NCBI RefSeq assembly: GCF_039543385.1
Contig: NZ_BAABJQ010000019.1
Span: 62,001-126,000 of the forward strand
Length of the DNA: 64,000 nucleotides
DNA from: Rugosimonospora acidiphila
Lineage (GTDB): Bacteria > Actinomycetota > Actinomycetes > Mycobacteriales > Micromonosporaceae
Direction of reading: 5' to 3'
This document shows positions 15,557 to 24,797 of the stretch, piece after piece (within the stretch, counting starts at the first letter, position 1; each line of letters starts with the position of its first letter). Under the pieces are notes generated by a model. The model did no database searches. It was not told the origin of the DNA and saw nothing but the letters and a program-made list of their open reading frames with translations. A program made the position numbers and the translations under genes.

Positions 15557-18427
15557 ATGGGCACTGATGACCAGGTGGCGGCTTGCCGCGACACGGAACA
15601 TAGGCAGCTGTCACGTCGTGGTTTCCTGGCCGCCTCGCTGACCGGCCTGTCCATCGCGGTACTCGCCCCGGTGGGCGCACCGGCCTGGGCCGGCACGGCG
15701 ACCCGTGACGGCGCCGTTACCGGTACCGGAAACGGCGCGGGTACCAGCGTGACGATGACCGTGCGCCCCGCCAGCCTCGCCGGCGTGTACGTCGGCGGCG
15801 GAGCCCGGCAGTTCACCGTCGAGGTCAACGCCGACACGCTGCGGTGGACCGTGCGGGACCTGTGGGGCGCGATCGTGCGCGCGGGCACGCAGCCGGTACG
15901 CGGCGGCAAAGCCACGCTGCGCCTGCCGGTCGACGCGGCCGGCTACTACACGCTGGACGTGACGGCCGTGCGCGGCGCTACGCCGGTCGCCGAGAGTCGT
16001 AGCTCCTTCGCCGTGCTCACCGCGTACCGGCTGCCCGCCGACTCACCCTTCGGCGCGAACACGCACCTGCAGCCCGCCGCGATGGTTCCGCTGATGGCGA
16101 CGCTGGGCATCACCTGGGCGCGTACGGACCTGACCTGGACGGAGATCGAGCCGCCCCCGCTGGCCGGCTGGACCACCGACGTGTACCAGGCCGACGCGTC
16201 GGTGACGCTGGACAAGACGGTGGCCCACTCCGGCCACGCCTCGGTCAAAATCGTCAACCGGTCCGCCAAGCAGGACAACTACTACGCCACCATCTCCCAG
16301 GACATCACAGTCCAGCCCAACACCACCTACACCTTCTCGGCCTGGGTCAAGGGGCAGGACGTCCGGGCCCTGCAGTTCACCCTGCAGCCAGACTGGGGCT
16401 CCCGCACCGACGCGCCCAGCGGCACCTACGGCTGGACGCGCGTGCGATTCCAGTACACCACCACCACCGAGACCACCCTGACGTTCCGGCTGCTGTCCAG
16501 CGACGCCACCGCCGCCGCGTGGATGGACGACGCCAGCGTCACGGCCGCGGGGTCCGACACCAACCTGCTCACCAACCCCGGCTTCGAGAAGGGCCTGGTC
16601 ACCGGGTACACCTTCGACACCTTCACCCCGTACCTGAGCGCACTGGCCGACCACGGCATCCACCCGCTGCCGATCCTCGACTACGCCAACCCCAAGTACG
16701 ACGGTGGCCTGACCCCCTACGACGACGCCGGCCGGACCGCGTTCGCCGCCTACACCACCGCGGTCATGCGCCACTACCGGCACCAGTTCACCGCGGTCGA
16801 GGTCTACAACGAGTACAACGCGGGGTGGTTCACCACCGGCCCGGCCAGCGCCGACCCGACCGCCTACGCGGCGCTGCTGGCCAGCACCTACGACGCGGTG
16901 AAGAGCGTCGACCCGGCTGTCACCGTCGTCGGCGGCGTGACCTACGGCACCGCCCTCGACTGGCTCACCGCCATGTTCGAGGCCGGAGGCATCCACCACC
17001 TGGACGCGGTCTCCAACCACCCGTACACCGGCGCACCCGAGGACGACACCCCGCTCGACGAGGCCGAACGCCAAGTGACCCAGCTGATCCAGCAGTACAA
17101 CGGCGGCGCCGCCAAGCCGGTCTGGGTCTCCGAACTCGGCTGGTCGCTCGGCGACCCGCTGACCACCGCCGGATATCTGGTCCGCGGCCTGGTGCTCGCG
17201 CTGGCCGGTGGGGTGCAGAAATTCTTCTGGTATGACCTCGTCGGCGACCAGAACTTCGGGCTGCTCAACCAGGACGGCCCGGACTACACGCCCCGCCCCG
17301 CGTTCGTCGCCTACGCGGCGGCCATCCGCCTGCTCACCGGCCGGACCCTGGCCAGCACCGGCGATCTGCAGTCGGCCGGGATCCGCAGCTACGTCTTCGC
17401 CGGCCCGCACCCCGCCGACGACGACCTCGCGGTGCTGTGGAGCACCAACGCGCGCGAGGCGGTGGCCGTGGCCACCACCTCGCCGTTGACCCTCCTCGAC
17501 GTGGCCGGCACCAGCCACACCCTGACGCCCTACGACGGGCACGTGTACCTGACCCTCACCGGTACCCCGGTGTACCTGCGGGCGCCGCGTCTGGCCGACC
17601 GGCCCGGACTCGTCACGGCCAGCACGACGGTGGACGTCTCGGCGCCGCAACTGGCGCACACCTCGGACCAGAGCGTCACGCTGACCTACGTGCTGGACAA
17701 CAGCGCCTCGTCGCGACCGGCCGAGCTCACCTTCACCACCCTGGGCGTGGCCACCCCGGTGCGGGCGCCTCGGGGACAGCGGGTCCAGGTGCCGGCCACG
17801 ATTCCGGTCGGCGACCTCGACCTCGGCAAGAACACCCTCATCACCCAGGTCACCGACGGTCAGCGGGTGGTCGGCCGGCTGGTCTGTTCGGTGGTGGTCA
17901 TCGAGGTGCCGGACGTGGCGGTCGCGACTGTCGGGACGGTCGACTGGAGCTCCCGAGAGCTGGCCCTGGCCCCCGATGGCTACGGCGACTACCCGACGCG
18001 GTTCCCCGACGACGTCTCCTTCACCGTCGGCGTCGACGATCCCGCCCAGTCCTGGCCGTACATCCACCCGGGGCCCGACGACGGGTGGGCCGGCGGTCGC
18101 ACGCACACCTTCACGCTCAACTTCACTCTTCCCACGGCACCCGCCCACGATCTGCAACTGGTCGTCTTCCTGCTCGACACGCACAACACCGCACCGGGCG
18201 CCGTCGCGGTGACGCTGGGCGGCGGCAGCCCCACCACCGTCACGCTGCCGGCCGGCAGCGGCAGCGGTTACGCCGCCCCGGACGCCCTCACCTCCGGCGA
18301 CCAGCCCACCCAGTTCACCGTGCCGCTGCCCGCGTCCGGGCTGTCGGCGGGAAAGAATACCGTCACGCTGACCAAGACCATCGGTTCCTGGATGGTCTAT
18401 GACGCCGTCGGCATCTACCAGTCGTAG
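15557..18427 (+). CDS. Tat-exported glycoside hydrolase with embedded CBM
   Basis: 956-aa secreted enzyme. Twin-arginine signal with SRRGFLAAS (about 19-27) and cleavage after GAPAWA. Residues about 165-460 and 530-670 resemble a clan-A (beta/alpha)8 hydrolase near GH39: WARTDLTWTEIEPP, acid/base candidate Glu in EVYNEYNAGWF (about 415), nucleophile candidate Glu in VWVSELGWSLG. A jelly-roll CBM-like module (VTLDKTVAHSGHASVKIVN ... YTFSAWVKG, about 215-330) is embedded near the start of the barrel. The C-terminus (about 790-956) looks like the galactose-binding-type domain of rhamnogalacturonan lyases. It is the first gene of the locus 1 plus-strand operon. The substrate is likely a plant or microbial heteropolysaccharide, which is inference. 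Confidence 0.8.
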   Translation: MGTDDQVAACRDTEHRQLSRRGFLAASLTGLSIAVLAPVGAPAWAGTATRDGAVTGTGNGAGTSVTMTVRPASLAGVYVGGGARQFTVEVNADTLRWTVRDLWGAIVRAGTQPVRGGKATLRLPVDAAGYYTLDVTAVRGATPVAESRSSFAVLTAYRLPADSPFGANTHLQPAAMVPLMATLGITWARTDLTWTEIEPPPLAGWTTDVYQADASVTLDKTVAHSGHASVKIVNRSAKQDNYYATISQDITVQPNTTYTFSAWVKGQDVRALQFTLQPDWGSRTDAPSGTYGWTRVRFQYTTTTETTLTFRLLSSDATAAAWMDDASVTAAGSDTNLLTNPGFEKGLVTGYTFDTFTPYLSALADHGIHPLPILDYANPKYDGGLTPYDDAGRTAFAAYTTAVMRHYRHQFTAVEVYNEYNAGWFTTGPASADPTAYAALLASTYDAVKSVDPAVTVVGGVTYGTALDWLTAMFEAGGIHHLDAVSNHPYTGAPEDDTPLDEAERQVTQLIQQYNGGAAKPVWVSELGWSLGDPLTTAGYLVRGLVLALAGGVQKFFWYDLVGDQNFGLLNQDGPDYTPRPAFVAYAAAIRLLTGRTLASTGDLQSAGIRSYVFAGPHPADDDLAVLWSTNAREAVAVATTSPLTLLDVAGTSHTLTPYDGHVYLTLTGTPVYLRAPRLADRPGLVTASTTVDVSAPQLAHTSDQSVTLTYVLDNSASSRPAELTFTTLGVATPVRAPRGQRVQVPATIPVGDLDLGKNTLITQVTDGQRVVGRLVCSVVVIEVPDVAVATVGTVDWSSRELALAPDGYGDYPTRFPDDVSFTVGVDDPAQSWPYIHPGPDDGWAGGRTHTFTLNFTLPTAPAHDLQLVVFLLDTHNTAPGAVAVTLGGGSPTTVTLPAGSGSGYAAPDALTSGDQPTQFTVPLPASGLSAGKNTVTLTKTIGSWMVYDAVGIYQS

Positions 18428-18484
18428 CCCGCTACGACCGGCGAAATTCGCGCTCTCCCTTTTCCCTTCCGGAAGGTCGCTCCC

Positions 18485-19756
18485 ATGCGTTTCATCCGCC
18501 CCACCCTCGCACTGACGGCCGCGTTACTGGTCGCCGGCGGGTCCCTGACCGCCTGCGGCTCAGGATCGTCCACCGACTCGTCGGGCAGAACCATCCTCCA
18601 TGTGGAGGGTTGGAAGGGCGGTGGCGCTGAACCGGCCAACGTCGCCCAGGTCAACGCCGCCTTCGAGAAGGCGAACTCGAACATCAAGCTGGACTTCAGC
18701 TACGTGCCGCCCAACGACGTGTACCAGCAGAAGCTGCAGTCCCAACTGCTAGCCAGCACCGCCGCCGATGTGATCATGGTCGACCCGCAGAAGGTCCAGA
18801 CGTGGGGCAAGTCCGGCTACCTCGCCGACCTCAGCGGCCAGAGCTGGGCCGGGGGCATCGCCGGGCCGCTCAAGCCGTTCGTCAGCTACCAGAACAAGGT
18901 GCTGGCCTCGCCGATGGAACTCAGCCCGGTCGGCATCTACGTCAACCTCGACATCCTCGCCAAGGCTGGCATCGCCGCGGCGCCCACCGACTTCCCGACG
19001 CTGCTGGCCGATCTCGGCAAGCTCAAGACCGCCAACCAGCCCGGCTTCGCCTTTCCCGACTCGCAGGGCTACATGGCTGAGTTCGCGATGCTGCTGTCCG
19101 CGGCGACGACGGTCTACCAGCAGACGCCGGACTGGGACCAGCAGTTCATGGCCGGCAAGGTGGACTTCTCCACCGCGTTCCAGACCCCGCTCGAGCAGAT
19201 CCAGCAGCTGGGCGCCGACGGGTACGTCAACTTCAAGAACGCCGTCGGCACCGACGAGACGACCACCGGTGAGCCCGACTTCATCGCCGGCAAGTCCGCG
19301 TTCTACGCCGGCGGCTCGTGGCTGGCCGCGGCCATCAAGAAGCCCGGCTTCAAGCTGGCCTTCGTCCCCTGGCCCGGTGGCGAGACCGGTACCTCGCCCA
19401 GCGCCCTGATGTTCCCCGGCACCATGTGGGCGGTCAACGCCCGGAGCAAGGTGTCGGCCGCGGCCAAGGCGTACGTCGACTTCTGGTCGCAGTCGCAGAA
19501 CCTGGCGCCGTACCTGTCGGCCGAGGCGGCGATCAGCCCGTTCCAGGGCGGCGCCGCGGGTACCGACCCGTTGATGTCCACGATGGCCACGGCCTACGGC
19601 GCCGGCAAGTTCGCGCTGTTCCCCACCAACACCTGGGACCTGGCCGACCCGGAGACGAAGATCCGGTCGATCCTGCAGGGTTTCCTGCTCGGCAAGACCG
19701 ACGTCGCAGCGACCCTGACCGCGATCCAGTCCGCCGCGGCGAGCGCGAAGTCCTGA
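18485..19756 (+). CDS. Sugar ABC transporter substrate-binding lipoprotein (locus 1)
   Basis: 423 aa. Signal peptide with lipobox SLTACG (Cys about residue 23), then a CUT1 solute-binding fold (ILHVEGWKGGG, TAADVIMVDPQKVQTWGKSGYL, FYAGGSWLAAAI). It follows the secreted hydrolase by 57 bp and precedes two permeases, with a strong hairpin in between. It likely captures the oligosaccharides released by that hydrolase. GGAAGG lies upstream of the ATG. Confidence 0.92.
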   Translation: MRFIRPTLALTAALLVAGGSLTACGSGSSTDSSGRTILHVEGWKGGGAEPANVAQVNAAFEKANSNIKLDFSYVPPNDVYQQKLQSQLLASTAADVIMVDPQKVQTWGKSGYLADLSGQSWAGGIAGPLKPFVSYQNKVLASPMELSPVGIYVNLDILAKAGIAAAPTDFPTLLADLGKLKTANQPGFAFPDSQGYMAEFAMLLSAATTVYQQTPDWDQQFMAGKVDFSTAFQTPLEQIQQLGADGYVNFKNAVGTDETTTGEPDFIAGKSAFYAGGSWLAAAIKKPGFKLAFVPWPGGETGTSPSALMFPGTMWAVNARSKVSAAAKAYVDFWSQSQNLAPYLSAEAAISPFQGGAAGTDPLMSTMATAYGAGKFALFPTNTWDLADPETKIRSILQGFLLGKTDVAATLTAIQSAAASAKS

Positions 19757-19782
19757 CCATCCCGCTCGGATGAGACCGACCC

Positions 19783-19812
19783 GGGGGTGGCGCCGGCCGT
19801 GGCGCCACCCCC
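19783..19812 (+). terminator. Intra-operon hairpin after the binding-protein gene
   Basis: A perfect 12-bp stem (19783-19794 with 19801-19812) and a 6-nt loop lie 26 bp after the binding-protein stop and before the permease ribosome-binding site. Such hairpins often protect the upstream message or partly terminate, giving excess binding protein over permease. Confidence 0.7.
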
Positions 19813-19833
19813 GAACAGAACGGAGGACGTCTC

Positions 19834-20709
19834 GTGTTCAGGCGACGAGGCCGCTACGCGTCGATCGTTTTAATCCTTCCCGCCCTCGCGGTGTACGGGC
19901 TGTTCATCCTGTACCCGCTCGTGCGGGGCGTGCTGCTGAGCTTCACCGACAACACCGGCGGACCCACCGACGCCTTCGTCGGGCTCAAACAGTACAGCGC
20001 GCTGATCCACGATCCGACCGCCCTGCAGGCGCTGCGGCACACCGTCATCTACGCCGCGGTGGTGCTCGTCGTGCAGACCGGGCTGGGTCTGTCCGCGGCG
20101 GCTCTGCTGTCCCGCAGGCCGCACATCCGGCGGGTGGTCAGCAGCATGCTGCTGCTGCCCGCGCTGATCTCACCGGTGATGGCCTCGTTCATCTGGTCCT
20201 ATCTGTACCGCCCGGACGGCGGGATCGACACCCTGCTGGGCGACGTCGGCCTCGGCGTGCTGCGCCAGACCTGGCTGGGCGACCCTTCCATCGCGCTGTA
20301 CGCGATCGCCGCCGTGAACATCTGGATGTTCGCCGGCTACTCGTGCGTCATCTTCCTCGCCGGGTACGCCGGCATCCCGGCCGAGTTGCTCGACGCCGCC
20401 GACATCGACGGTGCCACCCGGTGGCAGCGCTTCCGCAAGGTCGAATGGGCGATGCTGGCCCCCTCGCTGACCGTCAACGTGACGATCAGCCTGATCGGCT
20501 CGCTGGGCGTGTTCGACTTCCCGCTAGTGCTGACCAACGGCGGCCCGGTCGGGTCGACCAACACCCTGGCGCTGCTGATCTACCGGGACATCTTCAACAA
20601 CAGCGACTTCGCGATGGGCGCGGCGACGGCCGTCCTGCTGCTCGTGCTCGTCGTCGTGGTATCCAGCGCGGCCAGTGCGGTGCTGCGCCGACGGGAGCGC
20701 GTGCTGTGA
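19834..20709 (+). CDS. Sugar ABC transporter permease (MalF type, locus 1)
   Basis: 291-aa permease with six hydrophobic segments. EAA loop LLDAADIDGATRWQRFRKVEW (about 189-209); GGPVGSTNTLALLIY is a common MalF block. It starts at GTG 19834 with GGAGG upstream. Its stop overlaps the next permease start as GTGA. The length is normal and there is no P2-like insertion, unlike the permease at 3680-5146. Confidence 0.93.
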   Translation: MFRRRGRYASIVLILPALAVYGLFILYPLVRGVLLSFTDNTGGPTDAFVGLKQYSALIHDPTALQALRHTVIYAAVVLVVQTGLGLSAAALLSRRPHIRRVVSSMLLLPALISPVMASFIWSYLYRPDGGIDTLLGDVGLGVLRQTWLGDPSIALYAIAAVNIWMFAGYSCVIFLAGYAGIPAELLDAADIDGATRWQRFRKVEWAMLAPSLTVNVTISLIGSLGVFDFPLVLTNGGPVGSTNTLALLIYRDIFNNSDFAMGAATAVLLLVLVVVVSSAASAVLRRRERVL

Positions 20710-21596
20710 CCGACACCGACCTGACCTCCACCGTCACCCGCCCGGCGGCGCCACCGCCGCCGGCCGTGGCGGTGCGGCCCCGCCGCCGTCGCGGCGTGGT
20801 CGTCGACTGCCTGCTGGTACTGGTGGCGCTGGCCTTCATCACGCCGTTCCTGTTCACCCTCGTGGCATCCTTCCGGACCTCCGGGGACATCGCCCGCAAC
20901 CCGCTGGGCCTGCCGCACCACCTCACCATCGCCAACTACCGCACCTCCATCGACCAGATCCGGTACGGCAGCAGCGTGCTGAACACCCTGCTGCTCACGC
21001 TGGCGTCCTGCGTCGCGGTCTCCATCATCGGGGCGGCGGCCAGCTACCCGCTGGGCCGGCTCACCTCGCATCTGAGCTCCATGGTCTACCGGCTGTTCGT
21101 CATCGGCCTGACTATCCCCATCTTCGTCATCATCGCCCCGTTGTACCTGCTCATGCGCGACCTGCATTTGCTGGACAGCCGCATCGGGCTGGTCATCATC
21201 TACACTGCGCTGAACCTGCCGGTCTCGGTGTTCTTCTACACCAGCTTCGTGCGCCAGATCCCGGTACAACTGGAGGAGGCCGCGGCGCTGGACGGGTGCG
21301 GACCGCTGCGCACCTTCTTCTCCATCGTGTTCCCGCTGCTGCGCCCGATCACCGGAACCCTGCTGACCTTCGTGTCGCTGCAGGTCTGGAACAACCTGGT
21401 GGTCCCACTGGTGTTCCTGCAGGATGCGTCGAAGAGCACGGTGATGGCCAACGCGTACTCCTTCGCCGACCCGCACACTCTGCAGCCGACTCAGCTGTTC
21501 CCGGCCGCCCTGCTGGGCGCGCTGCCGCTGTTCCTGCTGTTCCTGGTCTTCCAGCGTCAGGTGGTCGAGGGCATGACCCAGGGGGCGGTGAAGTGA
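20706..21596 (+). CDS. Sugar ABC transporter permease (MalG type, locus 1)
   Basis: 296 aa, starting at GTG 20706 inside the upstream stop. Long Pro/Arg-rich cytoplasmic N-terminus, then helices from about residue 33. EAA-type loop LEEAAALDGCGPLRTFFSIVF (about 183-203); C-terminus QVVEGMTQGAVK. No ATPase is encoded in the operon, so it presumably uses a shared MsiK-type ATPase. Its stop overlaps the following SDR start as GTGA. Confidence 0.93.
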   Translation: MTDTDLTSTVTRPAAPPPPAVAVRPRRRRGVVVDCLLVLVALAFITPFLFTLVASFRTSGDIARNPLGLPHHLTIANYRTSIDQIRYGSSVLNTLLLTLASCVAVSIIGAAASYPLGRLTSHLSSMVYRLFVIGLTIPIFVIIAPLYLLMRDLHLLDSRIGLVIIYTALNLPVSVFFYTSFVRQIPVQLEEAAALDGCGPLRTFFSIVFPLLRPITGTLLTFVSLQVWNNLVVPLVFLQDASKSTVMANAYSFADPHTLQPTQLFPAALLGALPLFLLFLVFQRQVVEGMTQGAVK

Positions 21597-22519
21597 ACCA
21601 ACACGCGCCCGCGCGGCAACCCGGACCCCTTCCCCGCCGGGTACTGGTCACCGGTGCCAGCGGAGGCATCGGCCGGCCCACGGTCGGGCACCTGCTCGCC
21701 CACGGCATCGCGGTGACCGCCGTGGCCGTCGACGAATCCGCGCCGTGGCCATCCCCGGTGCGGTACCTCACGCTCGATGCGACCGACGAGATCGCCATGG
21801 GGCAGGCGATGGACGGCTGCGACGCGGTCGTGCACCTCGCCGCGCTGGCGCACCCGTCGCTGGGCACGCCGCTGCGGGTGTTCGGCAACAACGTGATCTC
21901 CACCTTCACCGTCCTCGCCCTGGCCGCGCGGCACGGCATCGGCCGGGTGGTCATCGCCAGCAGCATCAACGCCTCAGGGGTCAACCTCAACCCGCACCAG
22001 CCCCTGCCTGCGTACTTCCCGCTGGACGAACAGCTGCCCGCCGACCTCGCCGACGCCTACTCGCTGTCCAAGCAGGTCGACGAGCTGTCGGCAGCCACGG
22101 CCGCGCGGGCCTGGGGAACCGACGTCGTCGCGCTGCGATTTCCGCTGGTCAAGACGCGCGACCAGTTACACGCGATCCGGGCCGAGGTGACCCGAGATCC
22201 GGTCAGCATGGTGCGCACCGGGTGGGCGTACCTCACCGACCACGACGCCGCCCGGGCCGTCCTCGCTGCCCTGCGGGCACCGCTGTCGGGCGCGCACGTC
22301 GTCGGACTCAGCGCGGCGGACACCCTCCTGCCCCGCCCCACCGAGGAACTGCTCGACGCGTACGCCCCGACGGTGCCGCGCCGGAGGGGCTTCGTCGGGC
22401 ACGAGGCACTGGTCGACACCGCCCGGGCCCAGCAGGTGCTCGGCTTCACCCCCCGCCAGTCCGTGCACGAGCCGGTAGCGGCCGCGCATGCGGGCCGCCA
22501 CCCGGGAAGGGACGACTGA
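21593..22519 (+). CDS. Extended SDR, NAD(P)-dependent sugar dehydrogenase-like (locus 1)
   Basis: 308 aa. Glycine motif TGASGGIG near the N-terminus, acidic LDATD, then NNVISTFTVL, ASSINASG and the catalytic YSLSK (about 149-153). It belongs to the epimerase/uronate-dehydrogenase branch of extended SDRs. It is coupled to the MalG gene (GTGA) and to the dehydratase gene (TGATG), so a role as sugar 1-dehydrogenase supplying an aldonate to the dehydratase is a reasonable inference. A paralogue with the same partner is at 30302-31189. Confidence 0.8.
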   Translation: MNQHAPARQPGPLPRRVLVTGASGGIGRPTVGHLLAHGIAVTAVAVDESAPWPSPVRYLTLDATDEIAMGQAMDGCDAVVHLAALAHPSLGTPLRVFGNNVISTFTVLALAARHGIGRVVIASSINASGVNLNPHQPLPAYFPLDEQLPADLADAYSLSKQVDELSAATAARAWGTDVVALRFPLVKTRDQLHAIRAEVTRDPVSMVRTGWAYLTDHDAARAVLAALRAPLSGAHVVGLSAADTLLPRPTEELLDAYAPTVPRRRGFVGHEALVDTARAQQVLGFTPRQSVHEPVAAAHAGRHPGRDD

Positions 22520-23664
22520 TGCGCATCACTGCTGTGGACACGTTCGTGCTCAGCAACCGGCACGCGCTGGTGAAGGTGTCCACCGACGAAGGCGTCGTCG
22601 GGTGGGGGGAGCACACCCTGGAAAACTGGGTTCGCACGGTGACCGCCGCCGTCGAGCGGATGTCGGAACATCTCATCGGCGCCGACCCACGTGGCATCAC
22701 CGGACTGTGGCAGACCCTCGCCCGGGGCGGCTACTACCGCGGCGGGCCCGTGCTGTCCTCGGCGGTCGCCGGGTTGGACCAGGCGCTGTGGGACATCAAG
22801 GGGCGGTGGCTGGGCGTGCCGATCCACGAGTTGCTGGGCGGCCCGACGCGGGACCACGCGCGGGTCTACGCGCACGCGAACGCCCCCGCCGGCACCGGAG
22901 ATCCGCAGCGCGCCCGGGCCCACGTCAACGCCGGAATCGACCTACTGAAGGTGGCACCACAGCAGCGGATCGAGTTCCTGGATCGGCCCGAGCACCTCGA
23001 CGGGCTCCTGTCCGACCTGACCCGGCTGCGGGCCGAGGTCGGCCCGGGCGTTGACATTGCCATCGACCTGCACGGACGCTTCTCCCTCCCGCTGTCGCGC
23101 CGGCTGCTGCCCCGGCTCGAGGCGCTCGGCGTGGTCTTCGCCGAGGAGCCGGTCCGTCCCGAACACAGTGACCTGCTCGGCGACCTGGTCCGGCGCTCTC
23201 CCGTGCCGATCGCGACCGGTGAGCGGCTCTACTCCCGGGCGGAGTTCCGGCGCGTCCTGGAGGCCGGCGTCGCGATCGTGCAACCAGACGTCTGCCACGC
23301 GGGCGGCATCACCGAAGGCTTCCGGATCGCCACCCTCGCCGAGACGTACGATGCCCAGTTGGCACCCCACTGCCCACTCGGGCCGGTGGCGCTCGCGGCG
23401 AGCCTGCAACTGGCTTTCGCGGTACCGAACTTCTACGCCCAGGAACAGTCCCTCAATCTGCACCTCGGGCCCTCACCGGTCACCAGGATCCTCGTCGACC
23501 CGCGGATACTCGTCCCGGTGGACGGGCGGATACCCCGGCTGACCGGCCCGGGGTTGGGCATCGAGGTCAACGAGGACGCGGTCCGGGCGGCGGTCGACGA
23601 CGGCCACCTCGCGCCGGGATCGCCGGTGTGGCACTACCCCGACGGCGGGTTCGCGGAGTGGTGA
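22519..23664 (+). CDS. D-galactonate dehydratase-like enolase-superfamily enzyme (locus 1)
   Basis: 381 aa, about the size of E. coli DgoD. Recognisable DgoD-type blocks: GVVGWGE, GGYYRGGPVL, metal/catalytic IDLHGR (Asp and His), EEPVRPE, TGERLYSR, and the second catalytic His in LAPHCPLGPVALAA. The C-terminus DGGFAEW matches the DgoD ending. The reaction would be dehydration of an aldonic acid to a 2-keto-3-deoxy acid. The exact sugar (galactonate, fuconate, arabinonate or other) cannot be fixed from the motifs. Its ATG overlaps the SDR stop. It is the last gene of the locus 1 operon. Confidence 0.85.
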   Translation: MRITAVDTFVLSNRHALVKVSTDEGVVGWGEHTLENWVRTVTAAVERMSEHLIGADPRGITGLWQTLARGGYYRGGPVLSSAVAGLDQALWDIKGRWLGVPIHELLGGPTRDHARVYAHANAPAGTGDPQRARAHVNAGIDLLKVAPQQRIEFLDRPEHLDGLLSDLTRLRAEVGPGVDIAIDLHGRFSLPLSRRLLPRLEALGVVFAEEPVRPEHSDLLGDLVRRSPVPIATGERLYSRAEFRRVLEAGVAIVQPDVCHAGGITEGFRIATLAETYDAQLAPHCPLGPVALAASLQLAFAVPNFYAQEQSLNLHLGPSPVTRILVDPRILVPVDGRIPRLTGPGLGIEVNEDAVRAAVDDGHLAPGSPVWHYPDGGFAEW

Positions 23665-23788
23665 GCGTGGATCCGGGCGGGCCGGCTCGATCCGGGACGA
23701 TCGACGACGAACCTCCCGAGAAACCGGGGTTGGCGTTGCCGGCTGTGCGCGTGCCAGAACAGTAGCCGGCAGATTCCGTCAGCTGGCC

Positions 23789-24448
23789 TTACGAGAAGAA
23801 CGCGCCGACCGAAGTCATGATCGCGTCGTTGGTGGGCGTTGGGTACACGTTCGGGTTTGTCGGGTCGAAGACGGCGACGACGGGCGGACAGCGATCCGCT
23901 GGGACGTCGATGCTCTGTGCCGTTCCCAGCTTCTCGCCGGTGGCCGCCGCGTACAAGGTGACGGTCGTCCGGTACGGAACCATGTAGTACACAGGGTCGC
24001 TGCTGGACGGGCACGGCTTGGAGGCGCCCTCACTGCCCCGCACTCCGCTCAGGCACGCGACCACACTGACCGAGCTGAAGTCGTTCCTGGGGTCGGGTGA
24101 GCGGCCTTGAAAGATCACTTGTTGTACATAGCGTGACCCGGGTTCGAGGGTCGCGACGAATGCGGCAACCTTGGGCGCGGAGCCTGGTTCGTACGGCGCG
24201 ACGTTGGCGTACCCGCGTCCCATGCAGACCGCTGCGAGGTCTGTGGAGTACCTCGCCCTCCCACGCGGCGGCGTCGTGGATGCGCTGGCCGCCGGCGACG
24301 CGGTCAGGCCATCGCCTTTCGGACCGTCGCGCCTGGCGTACAGCGCGATGCCGCCGACAGCCAGCACGGTCGCGACGAGTACCGCAAGGAGGCAGCCGGG
24401 CAGTCCGCGGCGCGCGGTTGCTGGGCGGGGTGGTTCCGGCGACGTCAT
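23789..24448 (-). CDS. Hypothetical single-pass membrane/secreted protein
   Basis: 219 aa, not recognised. A Pro/Arg-rich N-terminus precedes one hydrophobic helix (about 20-41, CLLAVLVATVLAVGGIALY), then an extracellular part of about 170 residues. That part has four cysteines (AAVCMGRG, VVACLSG, KPCPSS, DRCPPVV) that could form two disulfides. The ATG at 24448 follows GGGGGTG. It faces the dehydratase gene tail to tail and is divergent from the efflux gene. No operon partner. Confidence 0.65.
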   Translation of the reverse strand: MTSPEPPRPATARRGLPGCLLAVLVATVLAVGGIALYARRDGPKGDGLTASPAASASTTPPRGRARYSTDLAAVCMGRGYANVAPYEPGSAPKVAAFVATLEPGSRYVQQVIFQGRSPDPRNDFSSVSVVACLSGVRGSEGASKPCPSSSDPVYYMVPYRTTVTLYAAATGEKLGTAQSIDVPADRCPPVVAVFDPTNPNVYPTPTNDAIMTSVGAFFS

Positions 24449-24797
24449 CGCACCCCCATGGCCGTAGCACCGCACTTACCGATCGGCAGGTATACCCGGC
24501 ACGCAGATCAAGGGTACCAAGCTCGACACGAAGAACATCGATACGATCTACGTGAACTCGACCCCCGGAACCCGGTTGCATGACGGCCTGGGGTTTGAGT
24601 AGTGTTTGCGCCCATGTCGAGCCCTGAGGCATCCAAGGTGGGGGCTTTCGGTCACGCCGTCAGCCCCCTGAACCGCTGAGTTCTTAGCCCGCTCCCCAGC
24701 AGCCTTTGCTGCGTGGGACATCTGCGCGCACGCCTTGGGGCGCTGACCGCGGTGACGAGACGCCTCCTTCTCCTTCTCGCTCACCTCGGAGCTCTTG
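24449..24797. other. Region upstream of the efflux gene
   Basis: 349 bp. A short coding-like stretch on the plus strand (about 24483-24602) reads TQIKGTKLDTKNIDTIYVNS and ends in TAG but has no start; it may be a gene tail brought in by rearrangement. A small hairpin GCAGC-CTTT-GCTGC lies at 24699-24712. Chloramphenicol exporters are often controlled by translational attenuation, but I could not identify a convincing leader peptide. Confidence 0.4.

Noticed and set aside
16043..18184. Minus-strand 713-codon frame opposite the Tat hydrolase
   Set aside because: Same shadow effect: low-complexity composition and no start signal, while the plus strand encodes an exporter signal and catalytic motifs.
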